NCBI GenBank assembly: GCA_964428345.1 | Contig: CAYRYD010000009.1 | Location: 1-64,000 of the forward strand | From: JABDMH01 sp964428345 | GTDB lineage: Bacteria; Bacteroidota; Bacteroidia; Chitinophagales; Saprospiraceae | Reading direction: 5' to 3' | DNA: 64,000 nucleotides | Part shown: positions 8,014 to 15,933 of the stretch, piece by piece | How positions within the stretch are numbered: the first letter of the stretch is position 1 | Layout of the letters: every line of letters begins with the position of its first letter | Notes under the pieces: model-generated | Database searches by the model: none | What the model was told of the DNA's origin: nothing | What the model saw: only the letters and a program-made list of their open reading frames with translations | Program-made: the position numbers and the translations under genes

Positions 8014-9467
8014 ATTAATAAGTCACTTTCTATATCCCGGGTGATTTTTCCAATCAGGGTGGCACTGGTTGCCTCTTCAATTTTCACCTGGACGTAGTCT
8101 CCCGGTTGCAGATCCGGCACCTTGGGAAAAACAACCATTTTGTTCTGGGAGGATCTTCCCTTAAAGTATTGATCCGACCTTTTGGAATCGCCTTCGATCA
8201 ATACTTCACGTACCTGGCCAATTTCTGCTTTATTGTGGTTGAGTGACAATTCGTTCTGCAGGTGGATTATCTCAGCCAGTCTCCTTTTCTTGATTTCCTC
8301 CGGAATGTCGTCGGTGTATTTTTTAGCGGCCAGGGTACCCGGCCTTTCTGAATACATAAACATATACGACATGCTATAGTTGGCAAAGGCCATCATGGCT
8401 AGCGTATCCTGGTGTTCTTCTTCGGTTTCACTGCAAAATCCGGCGATGATATCAGATGAAACCGCACAATCGGGAATGATCTGGTGGATACGGTTTATTT
8501 TTGCTTTGTACCAGTCGCTGTCATACGTGCGATTCATCAGGGCCAGTATGCGACTGTTTCCGGATTGCACCGGGAGGTGGATATATTTGCAAATATTGGG
8601 ATACCAGGCAATGGTTTGCAAGACTTCATCCGTGATATCTTTGGGATGGGAGGTCGAAAAACGAACCCGTAACAGGGGACTGATCTCTGCTACCATCGCC
8701 AGTAACCCGGCAAAGGAAACCGCATCACTGCCATCGGGTGCTTTCCATTTGTAGGAATCAACGTTCTGACCAAGCAGGGTTACTTCCCGGAATCCCCGGC
8801 TGACCAGATCCCGGGCTTCTGCTACAATGCTGTAAGGATCACGACTCCTTTCCCGCCCACGGGTAAAGGGCACTACGCAAAACGAACACATGTTGTCGCA
8901 ACCACGCATGATCGAGATAAATGCGGTTACCCCATTGCTATCCAGACGTACCGGGCTGATGTCGGCGTAGGTTTCTTCACGCGAAAGGAATACATTGATC
9001 CCTTTTCCTCCATCATTCACCGTTGCTATCAGTCCGGGCAAATCCCGGTAAGCATCCGGGCCAGCCACCAGGTCCACCAGTTTTTCTTCTTCCAGAAACC
9101 TGGTCTTGAGCCGTTCAGCCATACAACCGAGAACACCGATCAAAGCACCCGGATTGGCTTTCTTGGCTTGTTCGAAAACCTTGAGCCGCTTCCGGACAGT
9201 TTCTTCCGCCTTTTCGCGTATCGAACAGGTATTGATCAGGATCAGGTCGGCACTGAGGTAATCGGAGGTGCTTTCATAACAGGCATCATTCAGAATCGAG
9301 GCTACGATCTCGCTGTCCGAAAAATTCATCTGACAGCCGTAACTTTCGATGTAATATTTGCGGTACCCCTTTTCAACGGTAGAGGACTCCAATACACTAC
9401 CATTATATGCATATGGATCTTTGGAAGATGCCATCCCCGAAGTGGTATCCTTGTGGTTACTAAACAT
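8010..9467 (-). CDS. miaB: tRNA-2-methylthio-N6-dimethylallyladenosine synthase MiaB
   Basis: The 485-residue product is a radical-SAM methylthiotransferase. The N-terminal UPF0004 domain has the cluster-binding SYGCQMNFSDSE. The radical-SAM core has CDNMCSFCVVPFTRGRERSR (CxxxCxxC). A C-terminal TRAM domain follows (VLIEGDSKRSDQYFKGR ... GDYVQVKIEEATSATLIG). It adds a methylthio group to i6A37 in tRNAs reading UNN codons. It is the first gene of a five-gene operon down to secG. The ATG at 9467 is used; ~35 residues precede the conserved domain, slightly long for the family. Confidence 0.97.
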   Translation of the reverse strand: MFSNHKDTTSGMASSKDPYAYNGSVLESSTVEKGYRKYYIESYGCQMNFSDSEIVASILNDACYESTSDYLSADLILINTCSIREKAEETVRKRLKVFEQAKKANPGALIGVLGCMAERLKTRFLEEEKLVDLVAGPDAYRDLPGLIATVNDGGKGINVFLSREETYADISPVRLDSNGVTAFISIMRGCDNMCSFCVVPFTRGRERSRDPYSIVAEARDLVSRGFREVTLLGQNVDSYKWKAPDGSDAVSFAGLLAMVAEISPLLRVRFSTSHPKDITDEVLQTIAWYPNICKYIHLPVQSGNSRILALMNRTYDSDWYKAKINRIHQIIPDCAVSSDIIAGFCSETEEEHQDTLAMMAFANYSMSYMFMYSERPGTLAAKKYTDDIPEEIKKRRLAEIIHLQNELSLNHNKAEIGQVREVLIEGDSKRSDQYFKGRSSQNKMVVFPKVPDLQPGDYVQVKIEEATSATLIGKITRDIESDLLI

Positions 9468-9554
9468 TTCTTTGATGTCTTTTTAAGACGGTCTCAATCC
9501 CGTTAATTAGCCGGATTAGTCGCATTTACCGGGCATGACCGTTGAAAACGGGTA

Positions 9555-9594
9555 CAAAAATAATACTTTAATTTCTAAAGCTGACATTTTGTCA
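9555..9594 (-). promoter_or_regulatory. Candidate promoter and palindromic operator of the miaB operon
   Basis: On the minus strand 9562-9555 reads TATTTTTG, an exact Bacteroidota -7 box (TAnnTTTG), 88 bp upstream of the miaB ATG. Centred about 30 bp further upstream is the perfect palindrome TGACATTTTGTCA (9582-9594), where a -33 element would sit. No clean TTG is at normal spacing, which would fit a promoter needing or being blocked by a bound regulator. A related imperfect copy (CTGAAATTTGTCA) lies at 9672-9684. Confidence 0.5.
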
Positions 9595-10064
9595 AAAAGT
9601 GTAATTCCACCTGCCGGTAACCGTCCGGTATTTCAAGGTTCCGCCGTTTCAACCCAAATGAAATCTCCTGACTGAAATTTGTCAAATACCTTCCGGATAA
9701 TTCGCCGTTTAAAAGTTCACAGTTATGGGGAAGTCCGGAATATACCGGCTTGAAGTTTCCGGTTGGTCCTGGCAGGTGAACTGGTGTTGGCGACCATGAG
9801 TAGAAGGGCAGCAAAGAAACAGGACACCAAATTTCTGGCACTGCCACATTGGTCAGAACCTGAGGATATCAGTCTTAGTCTTGAATGTGAAGCACGATAA
9901 ACCCATCGGAAGCATAATCTGGCAGGTCCGGTGTAATCGGTGGGTGCTTCCTCCGGTATGTCTGGCTATTGGGAGTCTGGCATACAACACCCTCTTCGAT
10001 CAGTATATGCTGTGTTCACCCGGATTGCCGGAAAAAATCGGCGCTCTTAACCGGTAAGCTGGCC

Positions 10065-10097
10065 AAATTTCATCTGTCTCCCGGAGAGATGAAATTT
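10065..10097. repeat. 11-bp perfect inverted repeat (hairpin)
   Basis: AAATTTCATCT (10065-10075) pairs perfectly with AGATGAAATTT (10087-10097) around an 11-nt loop. No long T run follows, so it is not a typical terminator. It could be an operator or an RNA hairpin in the aroE leader. Confidence 0.6.
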
Positions 10098-10230
10098 TCG
10101 GGATCGAATGGTCACTGCATTCGCTACCACGCCGATATTGTGTCAATTTGACAGCGTTTCATTGGTATCTGTCTTTATCTTTATGGCACATATTATTATT
10201 TAACCATGGTTTGTCATAACATTTGATAGA

Positions 10231-10995
10231 GTGAACCTGAATAACCTAAAAGAATACGGACTGATTGGTTATCCTTTATCGCATTCCTTTTCGAAGCAGT
10301 ATTTCAACGATAAGTTTATCAGAGAAGGGATCACTGATTGTTCCTATGAAAATTTTCCGATTGAGCAGATCGGGTTACTACCGAAACTTTTTGAAGAACA
10401 TCCGATGCTCCTGGGTCTGAATGTGACTATACCCTATAAAGAGATGGTCATTGACTATCTGGATGCACTGGCTGACGATGCTGCCGGGATTAGAGCGGTC
10501 AATACCATAAAACGCTACCCGGATGGCCAACTGAAAGGTTTCAACAGTGATATCTACGGATTTGCCGAAACCCTCAACCGGTTTGTTCCCCCGGACTTTG
10601 ATGCTGGTGTGCTGATACTGGGTACCGGTGGTGCCTCCAAGGCTGTGAAACATGTCTGTCTGCAGCGCGGTCTGGCAATGCAATTCGTGTCCCGGAAGTC
10701 GACTGAGCATTCCATTACTTATGAGCAATTGAAAGAAGGTGGGTGGTTGGAGCATTACCGGCTGATTGTCAATACCACACCACTCGGTATGCATCCGAAG
10801 ACCGGAGAGTTACCCGATCTGCCGTATGACCGGCTGACACCGGAGCATTATCTGATGGACCTGATTTATAATCCCGGGATGACCCGGTTTTTAGAGGAAG
10901 GTGTACGAAGAGGTTGCCAGGTAAAAAATGGAATGGAAATGCTTATCTTGCAGGCCGAAAAATCCTGGGAGATCTGGAATGATCCCAATTGCTGA
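10231..10995 (+). CDS. aroE: Shikimate dehydrogenase
   Basis: The 254-residue product reduces 3-dehydroshikimate to shikimate with NADPH in aromatic amino acid synthesis. It has the N-terminal substrate motif YGLIGYPLSHSFSKQYFN, the catalytic Lys region LGLNVTIPYKEMVIDYLD, the NADP loop ILGTGGASKAV and the C-terminal NGMEMLILQAEKSWEIW. The start is a GTG at 10231: an in-frame stop lies just upstream and no ATG precedes the conserved YGLIGYP. The length fits the family. The downstream proline dehydrogenase begins 5 bp later, so the two are probably cotranscribed. Confidence 0.95.
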   Translation: MNLNNLKEYGLIGYPLSHSFSKQYFNDKFIREGITDCSYENFPIEQIGLLPKLFEEHPMLLGLNVTIPYKEMVIDYLDALADDAAGIRAVNTIKRYPDGQLKGFNSDIYGFAETLNRFVPPDFDAGVLILGTGGASKAVKHVCLQRGLAMQFVSRKSTEHSITYEQLKEGGWLEHYRLIVNTTPLGMHPKTGELPDLPYDRLTPEHYLMDLIYNPGMTRFLEEGVRRGCQVKNGMEMLILQAEKSWEIWNDPNC

Positions 10996-11000
10996 CCCTG

Positions 11001-12194
11001 ATGACGGAGCGAAACGAATACGTCGATTTTTCTGACACAAAGACGGCGTTTGCCAGTAAAAGCCTCAAGGAACTCCGAAAGTCACTCTGGCTTTTCAGGT
11101 TTATGAATCACGGTACTTTGGTGGATATCTCTACCGCCCTTGCGGGATGGGCAATCCGGTGGCGTATACCCCTGGCAAAGACGTTGATCAAGTATACCAT
11201 ATTTGATCAGTTTGTCGGAGGGGAAACTCTGTCGGAAAGCCAGTCATCCATTGATAAACTTTGGAAAAGCCATATCCTGACAGTCCTGGATTATGGTGCG
11301 GAGGGAAAATCGACAGAAGAAGAACTCGATGCGGCCCGGGATCAGTTTGTCCGTTCGGTGATTTTTGCAGCTGCCAGCGAAAGTGTACCGGTGGTTAGTA
11401 TCAAGGTCAGTGCCCTTGCGCAAAATGATTTGCTGGAGAAAGTACAAAGGGGAGATGAATTGTCGATGGAAGAACGGGAACGATTTGAGCGGGTCAGAGA
11501 GCGGGTTAACCAGATTTGCAGGGAGGCTTTTGAGCAGGGGATCCGGATTTTTATTGATGCGGAAGAGAGCTGGATCCAAGAACCGATTGACGATCTGGTG
11601 GAATTGATGATGGAACGCTACAATAAGGAAAATGTGGTGGTGTATCAGACTTTTCAGATGTATCGTAAAGATCGATATGCCTACCTGGAACGATCGTATC
11701 AGGATGCCCGAAACAAGGGTTATAAATTGGGAGCCAAGCTGGTCCGGGGGGCTTATATGGAAAAAGAAAGGGATCGCGCGGAAGATCTGGGTTATCCGTC
11801 GCTAATCCATGATACCAAGGTGGAGGTAGATGCCGATTTTGACAGGGCCATCGGCTTTTGTGTTGATCACTACGAAGAAATGGCCTCCTGTGCCGCCACA
11901 CATAATATGCAGAGTTGTCTCCTGCAGGCGGAATTGATCGGCAAGCGACAATTGCCCCGTAACCACCCTCATCTTAACTTTTGTCAGTTGTACGGGATGA
12001 GTGACCACATCACTTTTAATTTGGCGGCCAACGGCTTTAACGTCGCCAAATACGTCGTGTATGGCCGTGTAGGGGAGGTGGTTCCCTACCTCAGCCGCAG
12101 GGCAGAGGAAAATACAGCTGCCAGGGGAGAATTTGGTCGCGAATACCGGCTTTTACTGAGAGAATACCAGAGAAGGAAATCTGTAACTCCTTAG
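11001..12194 (+). CDS. Proline dehydrogenase (monofunctional PRODH)
   Basis: The ~397-residue product has the PRODH FAD-barrel motifs: IRIFIDAEESWIQEPIDDLV, VYQTFQMYRKDRYAYLE, GAKLVRGAYMEKERDRA and the C-terminal YGMSDHITFNLA with the substrate-site Arg pair YLSRRAEEN. It oxidises proline to pyrroline-5-carboxylate and passes electrons to quinones at the inner membrane. No P5C dehydrogenase domain is fused and none lies nearby. I use the ATG at 11001, 5 bp after the aroE stop. A TTG at 10989 would overlap aroE. The N-terminus shows the LMNHGTLV-like region usual in Bacteroidota PRODH. Confidence 0.93.
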   Translation: MTERNEYVDFSDTKTAFASKSLKELRKSLWLFRFMNHGTLVDISTALAGWAIRWRIPLAKTLIKYTIFDQFVGGETLSESQSSIDKLWKSHILTVLDYGAEGKSTEEELDAARDQFVRSVIFAAASESVPVVSIKVSALAQNDLLEKVQRGDELSMEERERFERVRERVNQICREAFEQGIRIFIDAEESWIQEPIDDLVELMMERYNKENVVVYQTFQMYRKDRYAYLERSYQDARNKGYKLGAKLVRGAYMEKERDRAEDLGYPSLIHDTKVEVDADFDRAIGFCVDHYEEMASCAATHNMQSCLLQAELIGKRQLPRNHPHLNFCQLYGMSDHITFNLAANGFNVAKYVVYGRVGEVVPYLSRRAEENTAARGEFGREYRLLLREYQRRKSVTP

Positions 12195-12326
12195 AAAGGC
12201 GGGTTGGAAGTACAGGGGAAATGAGATCAGCTATCAAGCTATTCCGGATTCCTGTAAAGGAGGTGGCGAAGCTTTTACGGCAAGATTTTAATTTTACAGA
12301 AGGACTAGTCCAATACCGGCCGGATC

Positions 12327-13193
12327 ATGATCAATTTTTATGAAAGTATTAAAGCCAATCCAACTATCCGGAAGATCGGGGTCGACAATCAGTTGTTTGC
12401 CGAATACATCTGCCCCATTGGGGAACCGTTATTTCCCATCTGGACTCAGCATGATTATGTCGTACATGTAATCAGTGGTAAGAAAGCCTGGCATACTACG
12501 GGAGGAGTGAAATGGCTATCTCCGGGAGAGACTATTTACATTAAGAAAGGAGCCCATATCATCCAGCAATCCTATGAGGCAACCTTTTGCGTACTGCTTT
12601 TTTTTGTGAAGGATGCTTTCAAAAGACAAATGTTGGAAGATCCCACTCTTCAGTCTTTTGTCGGCTTTCCACGCGATGACCGTTCCTTCATTGAAATTCA
12701 GGATACTCCGGCCCTTTTGGGTTTTTATCAGTCCGTATTGGCTTATTTTTACCAGTCGATTCCACCTACAGATACTATCATTGAGCTGAAGATGCGGGAA
12801 TTTGTTCATCTTCTGTCCCAGAGTGTTGGCAATGAGATGGTTCTGAAGCATATCCTTACAGTGGAGCGAGACAGCAAAGCCCATTTAAAGGATGTGATGC
12901 TTCAGAATTATCAGTATAATCTGAAGATCAGTGACTATGCCACCTTGTGCAACCGTAGTATTTCCAGTTTTAAGCGGGATTTCCAGGATTGTTTTGGGTC
13001 TTCACCCGGTAAATGGCTGGCAGAAATGCGATTAAAACATGCAGCTTCACTCTTACTTACGACCGAAGCCAGCATTTCAGAAATCGGTTTTTCCTGTGGT
13101 TTTGAAGATGTCTCCCATTTCAGTAAATCTTTCAGGAAGCTCTATCGTTGCACACCTCGTGACTACCGAAAGGTCAATCTGAACCGGGATTGA
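12327..13193 (+). CDS. AraC-family transcriptional regulator
   Basis: The 288-residue product has an N-terminal cupin-like sensing domain (residues ~1-150, with KWLSPGETIYIKKGAHI) and a C-terminal double helix-turn-helix of the AraC/XylS type. The HTH shows LCNRSISSFKRDFQDCFGSSPGKWL and ISEIGFSCGFEDVSHFSKSF, ending CTPRDYRK. The N-terminal part resembles the ExsA-like AraC proteins common in Bacteroidota. It lies 107 bp before a YeeE sulfur transporter pair that has its own promoter, so a regulatory link is possible but unproven. The ligand is unknown. Confidence 0.93.
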   Translation: MINFYESIKANPTIRKIGVDNQLFAEYICPIGEPLFPIWTQHDYVVHVISGKKAWHTTGGVKWLSPGETIYIKKGAHIIQQSYEATFCVLLFFVKDAFKRQMLEDPTLQSFVGFPRDDRSFIEIQDTPALLGFYQSVLAYFYQSIPPTDTIIELKMREFVHLLSQSVGNEMVLKHILTVERDSKAHLKDVMLQNYQYNLKISDYATLCNRSISSFKRDFQDCFGSSPGKWLAEMRLKHAASLLLTTEASISEIGFSCGFEDVSHFSKSFRKLYRCTPRDYRKVNLNRD

Positions 13194-13227
13194 ACTGATT
13201 TTCCCAATACCTGGACTTTCTGGACCA

Positions 13228-13256
13228 TTGTCTTTTTACCATACCGGATAAATTTG
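13228..13256 (+). promoter_or_regulatory. Bacteroidota promoter of the YeeE pair
   Basis: TTG at 13228-13230 and TAAATTTG at 13249-13256 are separated by 18 bp and match the -33/-7 consensus TTG-N~19-TAnnTTTG exactly. The ATG of the first YeeE gene lies 45 bp downstream. Confidence 0.7.
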
Positions 13257-13300
13257 AATAATCATGCTGATGGTACAATCCGCTAAAAATGCAATGAACT

Positions 13301-13882
13301 ATGATTTTAAGAATATTCACTGAGCCCTGGCATTGGGCAGTATCGGGAGCAATGATCGGTCTGGTCATGCTGACAGTTACCTATTTTGGTAAGTCTTTTG
13401 GCCTGTCCTCTACGTATCGTGCGCTGTGTTCGGTCGCCGGGGCAGGCCGTCTGAGTACGTTTTTTAACGTTGACTGGAAAAACCAGCGATGGAATCTGGT
13501 GTTCGTTGCCGGAGTTGTGCTTGGCGGGTGGATTTCAGCCAGGTATTTAACCCTGGATTACCAACCCAACCTGAATCCAAAAACCCTCCGCTATCTTGAA
13601 TTGATAGGTATAATGGAAAATACTTCAGGCCACCCGGTAACCGGATTCGCACCTGACCGAATTTTTTCCCTGGCGGCACTACACGATGATCGGATACTGA
13701 TGCTATTGATGCTTGGCGGATTGCTGTCGGGCTTCGGATCACGCTATGCCGGTGGTTGTACCTCAGGTCACTTTATTACCGGGATTGCTCATCTGCAATG
13801 GCCATCTGTGGTTACGATTATCTTTTTTATGATCGGCGGGGTGATGATGACAAATTATTTCCTGCCCTGGCTACTCCGGTAA
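13301..13882 (+). CDS. YeeE/YedE-type sulfur transporter, first half
   Basis: The 193-residue membrane protein has about five hydrophobic helices. It carries the YeeE/YedE signature SRYAGGCTSGHFITGIAHLQ with the conserved Cys. Proteins of this family (DUF395, TsuA-like) move thiosulfate or related sulfur species through a Cys-lined path. In many Bacteroidota the family is split into two adjacent genes, as here, with the second half 33 bp downstream. A loop between helices 2 and 4 (~75-125) is longer and soluble. Substrate is inferred from the family only. Confidence 0.9.
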   Translation: MILRIFTEPWHWAVSGAMIGLVMLTVTYFGKSFGLSSTYRALCSVAGAGRLSTFFNVDWKNQRWNLVFVAGVVLGGWISARYLTLDYQPNLNPKTLRYLELIGIMENTSGHPVTGFAPDRIFSLAALHDDRILMLLMLGGLLSGFGSRYAGGCTSGHFITGIAHLQWPSVVTIIFFMIGGVMMTNYFLPWLLR

Positions 13883-13915
13883 TATTTATTGTGGTAAACC
13901 ATAAAATAATTCAGT

Positions 13916-14326
13916 ATGAAATGGTTAAAGTATCTCCTGACCGGAATGTTTTTCGGTCTTGTATTGACAAAATCGGAAGTGGTTTCATGGTACCGGTGGC
14001 AGGAATTGTTTTTAGGTGAAGGCCTGTTGATCATGAAGGTGTTTATTACTGCGGTCCTGACCGGTATGCTGGGTATCCGGTTGATCCGGTATTACGACAT
14101 CCGCGATATCTCCAATCAGAAAATTGTCTATGTCGACAAGGACAAATCAACTTACCGTTATGTAATTGGCGGTACTGTCTTTGGACTTGGTTGGGCAGTG
14201 GCCGGGTGTCCGGGAGCCGTTTATACCTTGATTGGTCATGGTTATCTGACATTTGTCCTTGTCTTACTGAGTGCGGTTGCCGGAACCTTCCTCTATGGAG
14301 TATTACGAAGGTTTCTTCCGCATTGA
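13916..14326 (+). CDS. YeeE/YedE-type sulfur transporter, second half (DUF6691-like)
   Basis: The 136-residue membrane protein has four predicted helices. It contains the motif GLGWAVAGCPGAVYTLIGHG with the conserved Cys, the counterpart of GGCTSGH in its partner. It begins MKWLKYLLTGMFFGLVLTKSEVVSWYR, typical of the second half of split YeeE pairs. The two halves probably assemble into one transporter. It ends 29 bp before the convergent CoA-binding protein. Confidence 0.9.
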   Translation: MKWLKYLLTGMFFGLVLTKSEVVSWYRWQELFLGEGLLIMKVFITAVLTGMLGIRLIRYYDIRDISNQKIVYVDKDKSTYRYVIGGTVFGLGWAVAGCPGAVYTLIGHGYLTFVLVLLSAVAGTFLYGVLRRFLPH

Positions 14327-14354
14327 AGGGAATAGTACCGACAGAGTTGCGATA

Positions 14355-14717
14355 TCAATAGGTGCCGATGGTAAGCATGACCAGAGTGCATCCAAAAACG
14401 GTTTCAATATGGTTTTCCCGGGCTTTTCTGGCCAGTTCAGCATTCTCGGTGCCGGGATTGAAAATGATCCGTTTGGGGTTTAGAGAAAAGATATAGTCAT
14501 AAAGACCGGGTTGGTGATCGGGACCAATGTAAAGTGTGAGGGTATCGACATCTTTTATGACAGGATAGTCCGTCCGGATGTCAAGCCCGGCAATTCGTCC
14601 ATTTCGACGGCCAACGGCCACAGTCTCGTGACCGGCTGCTACCAACCGCTCAATCGCTGCATAGGCGTACCTTGCTGGATTGGGTGAGGCTCCGAGCACC
14701 ACCGTTTTTTTACTCAT
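14355..14717 (-). CDS. CoA-binding domain protein (YccU-like)
   Basis: The 120-residue product is a small Rossmann-fold CoA-binding protein: KTVVLGASPNPARYAYAAI at the N-terminus, then FNPGTENAELARKARENHIE. This resembles the isolated CoA-binding domain of succinyl-CoA ligase-like proteins (COG1832). No partner catalytic domain is fused. I use the ATG at 14717 rather than an upstream TTG two codons earlier. It follows the thiolase by 11 bp on the same strand, so it is likely part of the fatty-acid oxidation operon. Specific role unknown. Confidence 0.9.
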   Translation of the reverse strand: MSKKTVVLGASPNPARYAYAAIERLVAAGHETVAVGRRNGRIAGLDIRTDYPVIKDVDTLTLYIGPDHQPGLYDYIFSLNPKRIIFNPGTENAELARKARENHIETVFGCTLVMLTIGTY

Positions 14718-14728
14718 AGCCAAAAAGG

Positions 14729-15898
14729 TTAGAGGCGTTCAAATATGCCGGCAATTCCCTGTCCTCCGCCGATACAGGCAGTCACCATGCCGATTTTCTG
14801 ATTGCGGCGTTGCATTTCATGGATCAACTGCGTGGTTAATTTCGCCCCGGTACAGCCCAGAGGATGTCCGAGTGCGATGGCGCCGCCATTGACATTGACC
14901 CGTTCGGGATCGAGATTCAACGTTTTAATGACCGCGAGTGACTGGGCAGCAAAGGCTTCATTCAATTCTATCTGTTCGATCTCGTCTTGTTGAAGGCCTG
15001 CATTTTTCAAGGCCTTGGGTATGGCTACACACGGACCAATCCCCATATACAATGGATCGACCCCGCCCACACAGCAGGAGATTAGTCTGGCGATCGGTTG
15101 AAGATCCAACTGTTTGACCATGGTTTCGCTCATAACGAGCACGAAAGAGGCACCATCTGAGGTTTGAGACGAATTGCCGGCAGTGACCGAACCGCCATTG
15201 GCAAAGACGGGCTTAAGCCTGGCAAGGACTTCTGCGGTGGTATCCGGTCTTACCCCTTCATCCGTATCGACTGTCCAGGAGCGCTCTTTCTTCTGATGAT
15301 CTTCAACGTAAACTTCGGTCACCTTAACCGGAACGATCTCTTCCTTAAACTTACCTTCCCTGATAGCGGAAGCTGCGCGTTGATGCGACATGACGGCAAA
15401 GGCGTCCTGTTCTTCCCGGGTGATCTTATACTTTCGGGCTACTGCTTCGGCAGTAAGGCCCATGCCGGCCAGATACGTCGGGGTATCTTTGGCCACCTCA
15501 TAATTGGGGGCCAGCTTATAACCGGTCATCGGTACCAGGCTCATGCTTTCGGTACCACCGGCAATGTAGCAGTGACCCATTCCTGACCGGATCTTGGCGA
15601 CTGCGATGGATATGGTCTCCAGACCGGAGCCACAATACCGGTTTACGGTCATTCCGGGTACAGACTTACCGAGCACCCTCACGCTGATCATCCGTCCAAT
15701 CTGCAGGCCCTGCTCACCTTCCGGATTGGCGCATCCGACAATCAGATCATCGACCATACCCCGATCGAGTTCGGGGGTTGTTTTCAGTAAATGGCTGATG
15801 ACATCGACCGCCAGATCATCGGAACGATAAAAACGAAACCCGCCTTTATTGGCTTTTCCTACTGCCGACCGGTAGGCTTTCACGATATATGCTTCCAT
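14729..15898 (-). CDS. Acetyl-CoA C-acyltransferase (thiolase)
   Basis: The 389-residue product is a degradative thiolase. It has the nucleophile Cys in NRYCGSGLETI at ~85-95, the ELNEAFAAQ motif and the His/Cys pair of GGAIALGHPLGCTGAK, and ends CIGGGQGIAGIFERL. It cleaves 3-ketoacyl-CoA with CoA in the last step of beta-oxidation. It lies 35 bp downstream of the FadB-like fusion and is surely its partner. A fadA-type name is appropriate in function but not shown by sequence alone. Confidence 0.96.
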   Translation of the reverse strand: MEAYIVKAYRSAVGKANKGGFRFYRSDDLAVDVISHLLKTTPELDRGMVDDLIVGCANPEGEQGLQIGRMISVRVLGKSVPGMTVNRYCGSGLETISIAVAKIRSGMGHCYIAGGTESMSLVPMTGYKLAPNYEVAKDTPTYLAGMGLTAEAVARKYKITREEQDAFAVMSHQRAASAIREGKFKEEIVPVKVTEVYVEDHQKKERSWTVDTDEGVRPDTTAEVLARLKPVFANGGSVTAGNSSQTSDGASFVLVMSETMVKQLDLQPIARLISCCVGGVDPLYMGIGPCVAIPKALKNAGLQQDEIEQIELNEAFAAQSLAVIKTLNLDPERVNVNGGAIALGHPLGCTGAKLTTQLIHEMQRRNQKIGMVTACIGGGQGIAGIFERL

Positions 15899-15933
15899 AT
15901 GCTTCTTTGAAGTGCATTAAAAACCCATCTTCG

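Larger units (their letters stand above)
9468..10230. other. 763-bp intergenic region between divergent miaB and aroE
   Basis: No reading frame here looks real: the frames are short, have odd composition, and show no recognisable family. It holds the candidate miaB promoter (9555-9594), a strong inverted repeat at 10065-10097, a 13-bp palindrome TGTCAATTTGACA at 10141-10153 and a TATCTTTA box at 10176-10183 before aroE. The middle (about 9690-10060) is unusually GC-rich for non-coding DNA and could be a decayed gene. Confidence 0.5.

Noticed and set aside
9575..9847. 90-residue minus-strand frame in the miaB-aroE gap
   Set aside because: Pro/Trp-rich, no conserved motif, and it runs through the palindrome region; not credible as a gene.
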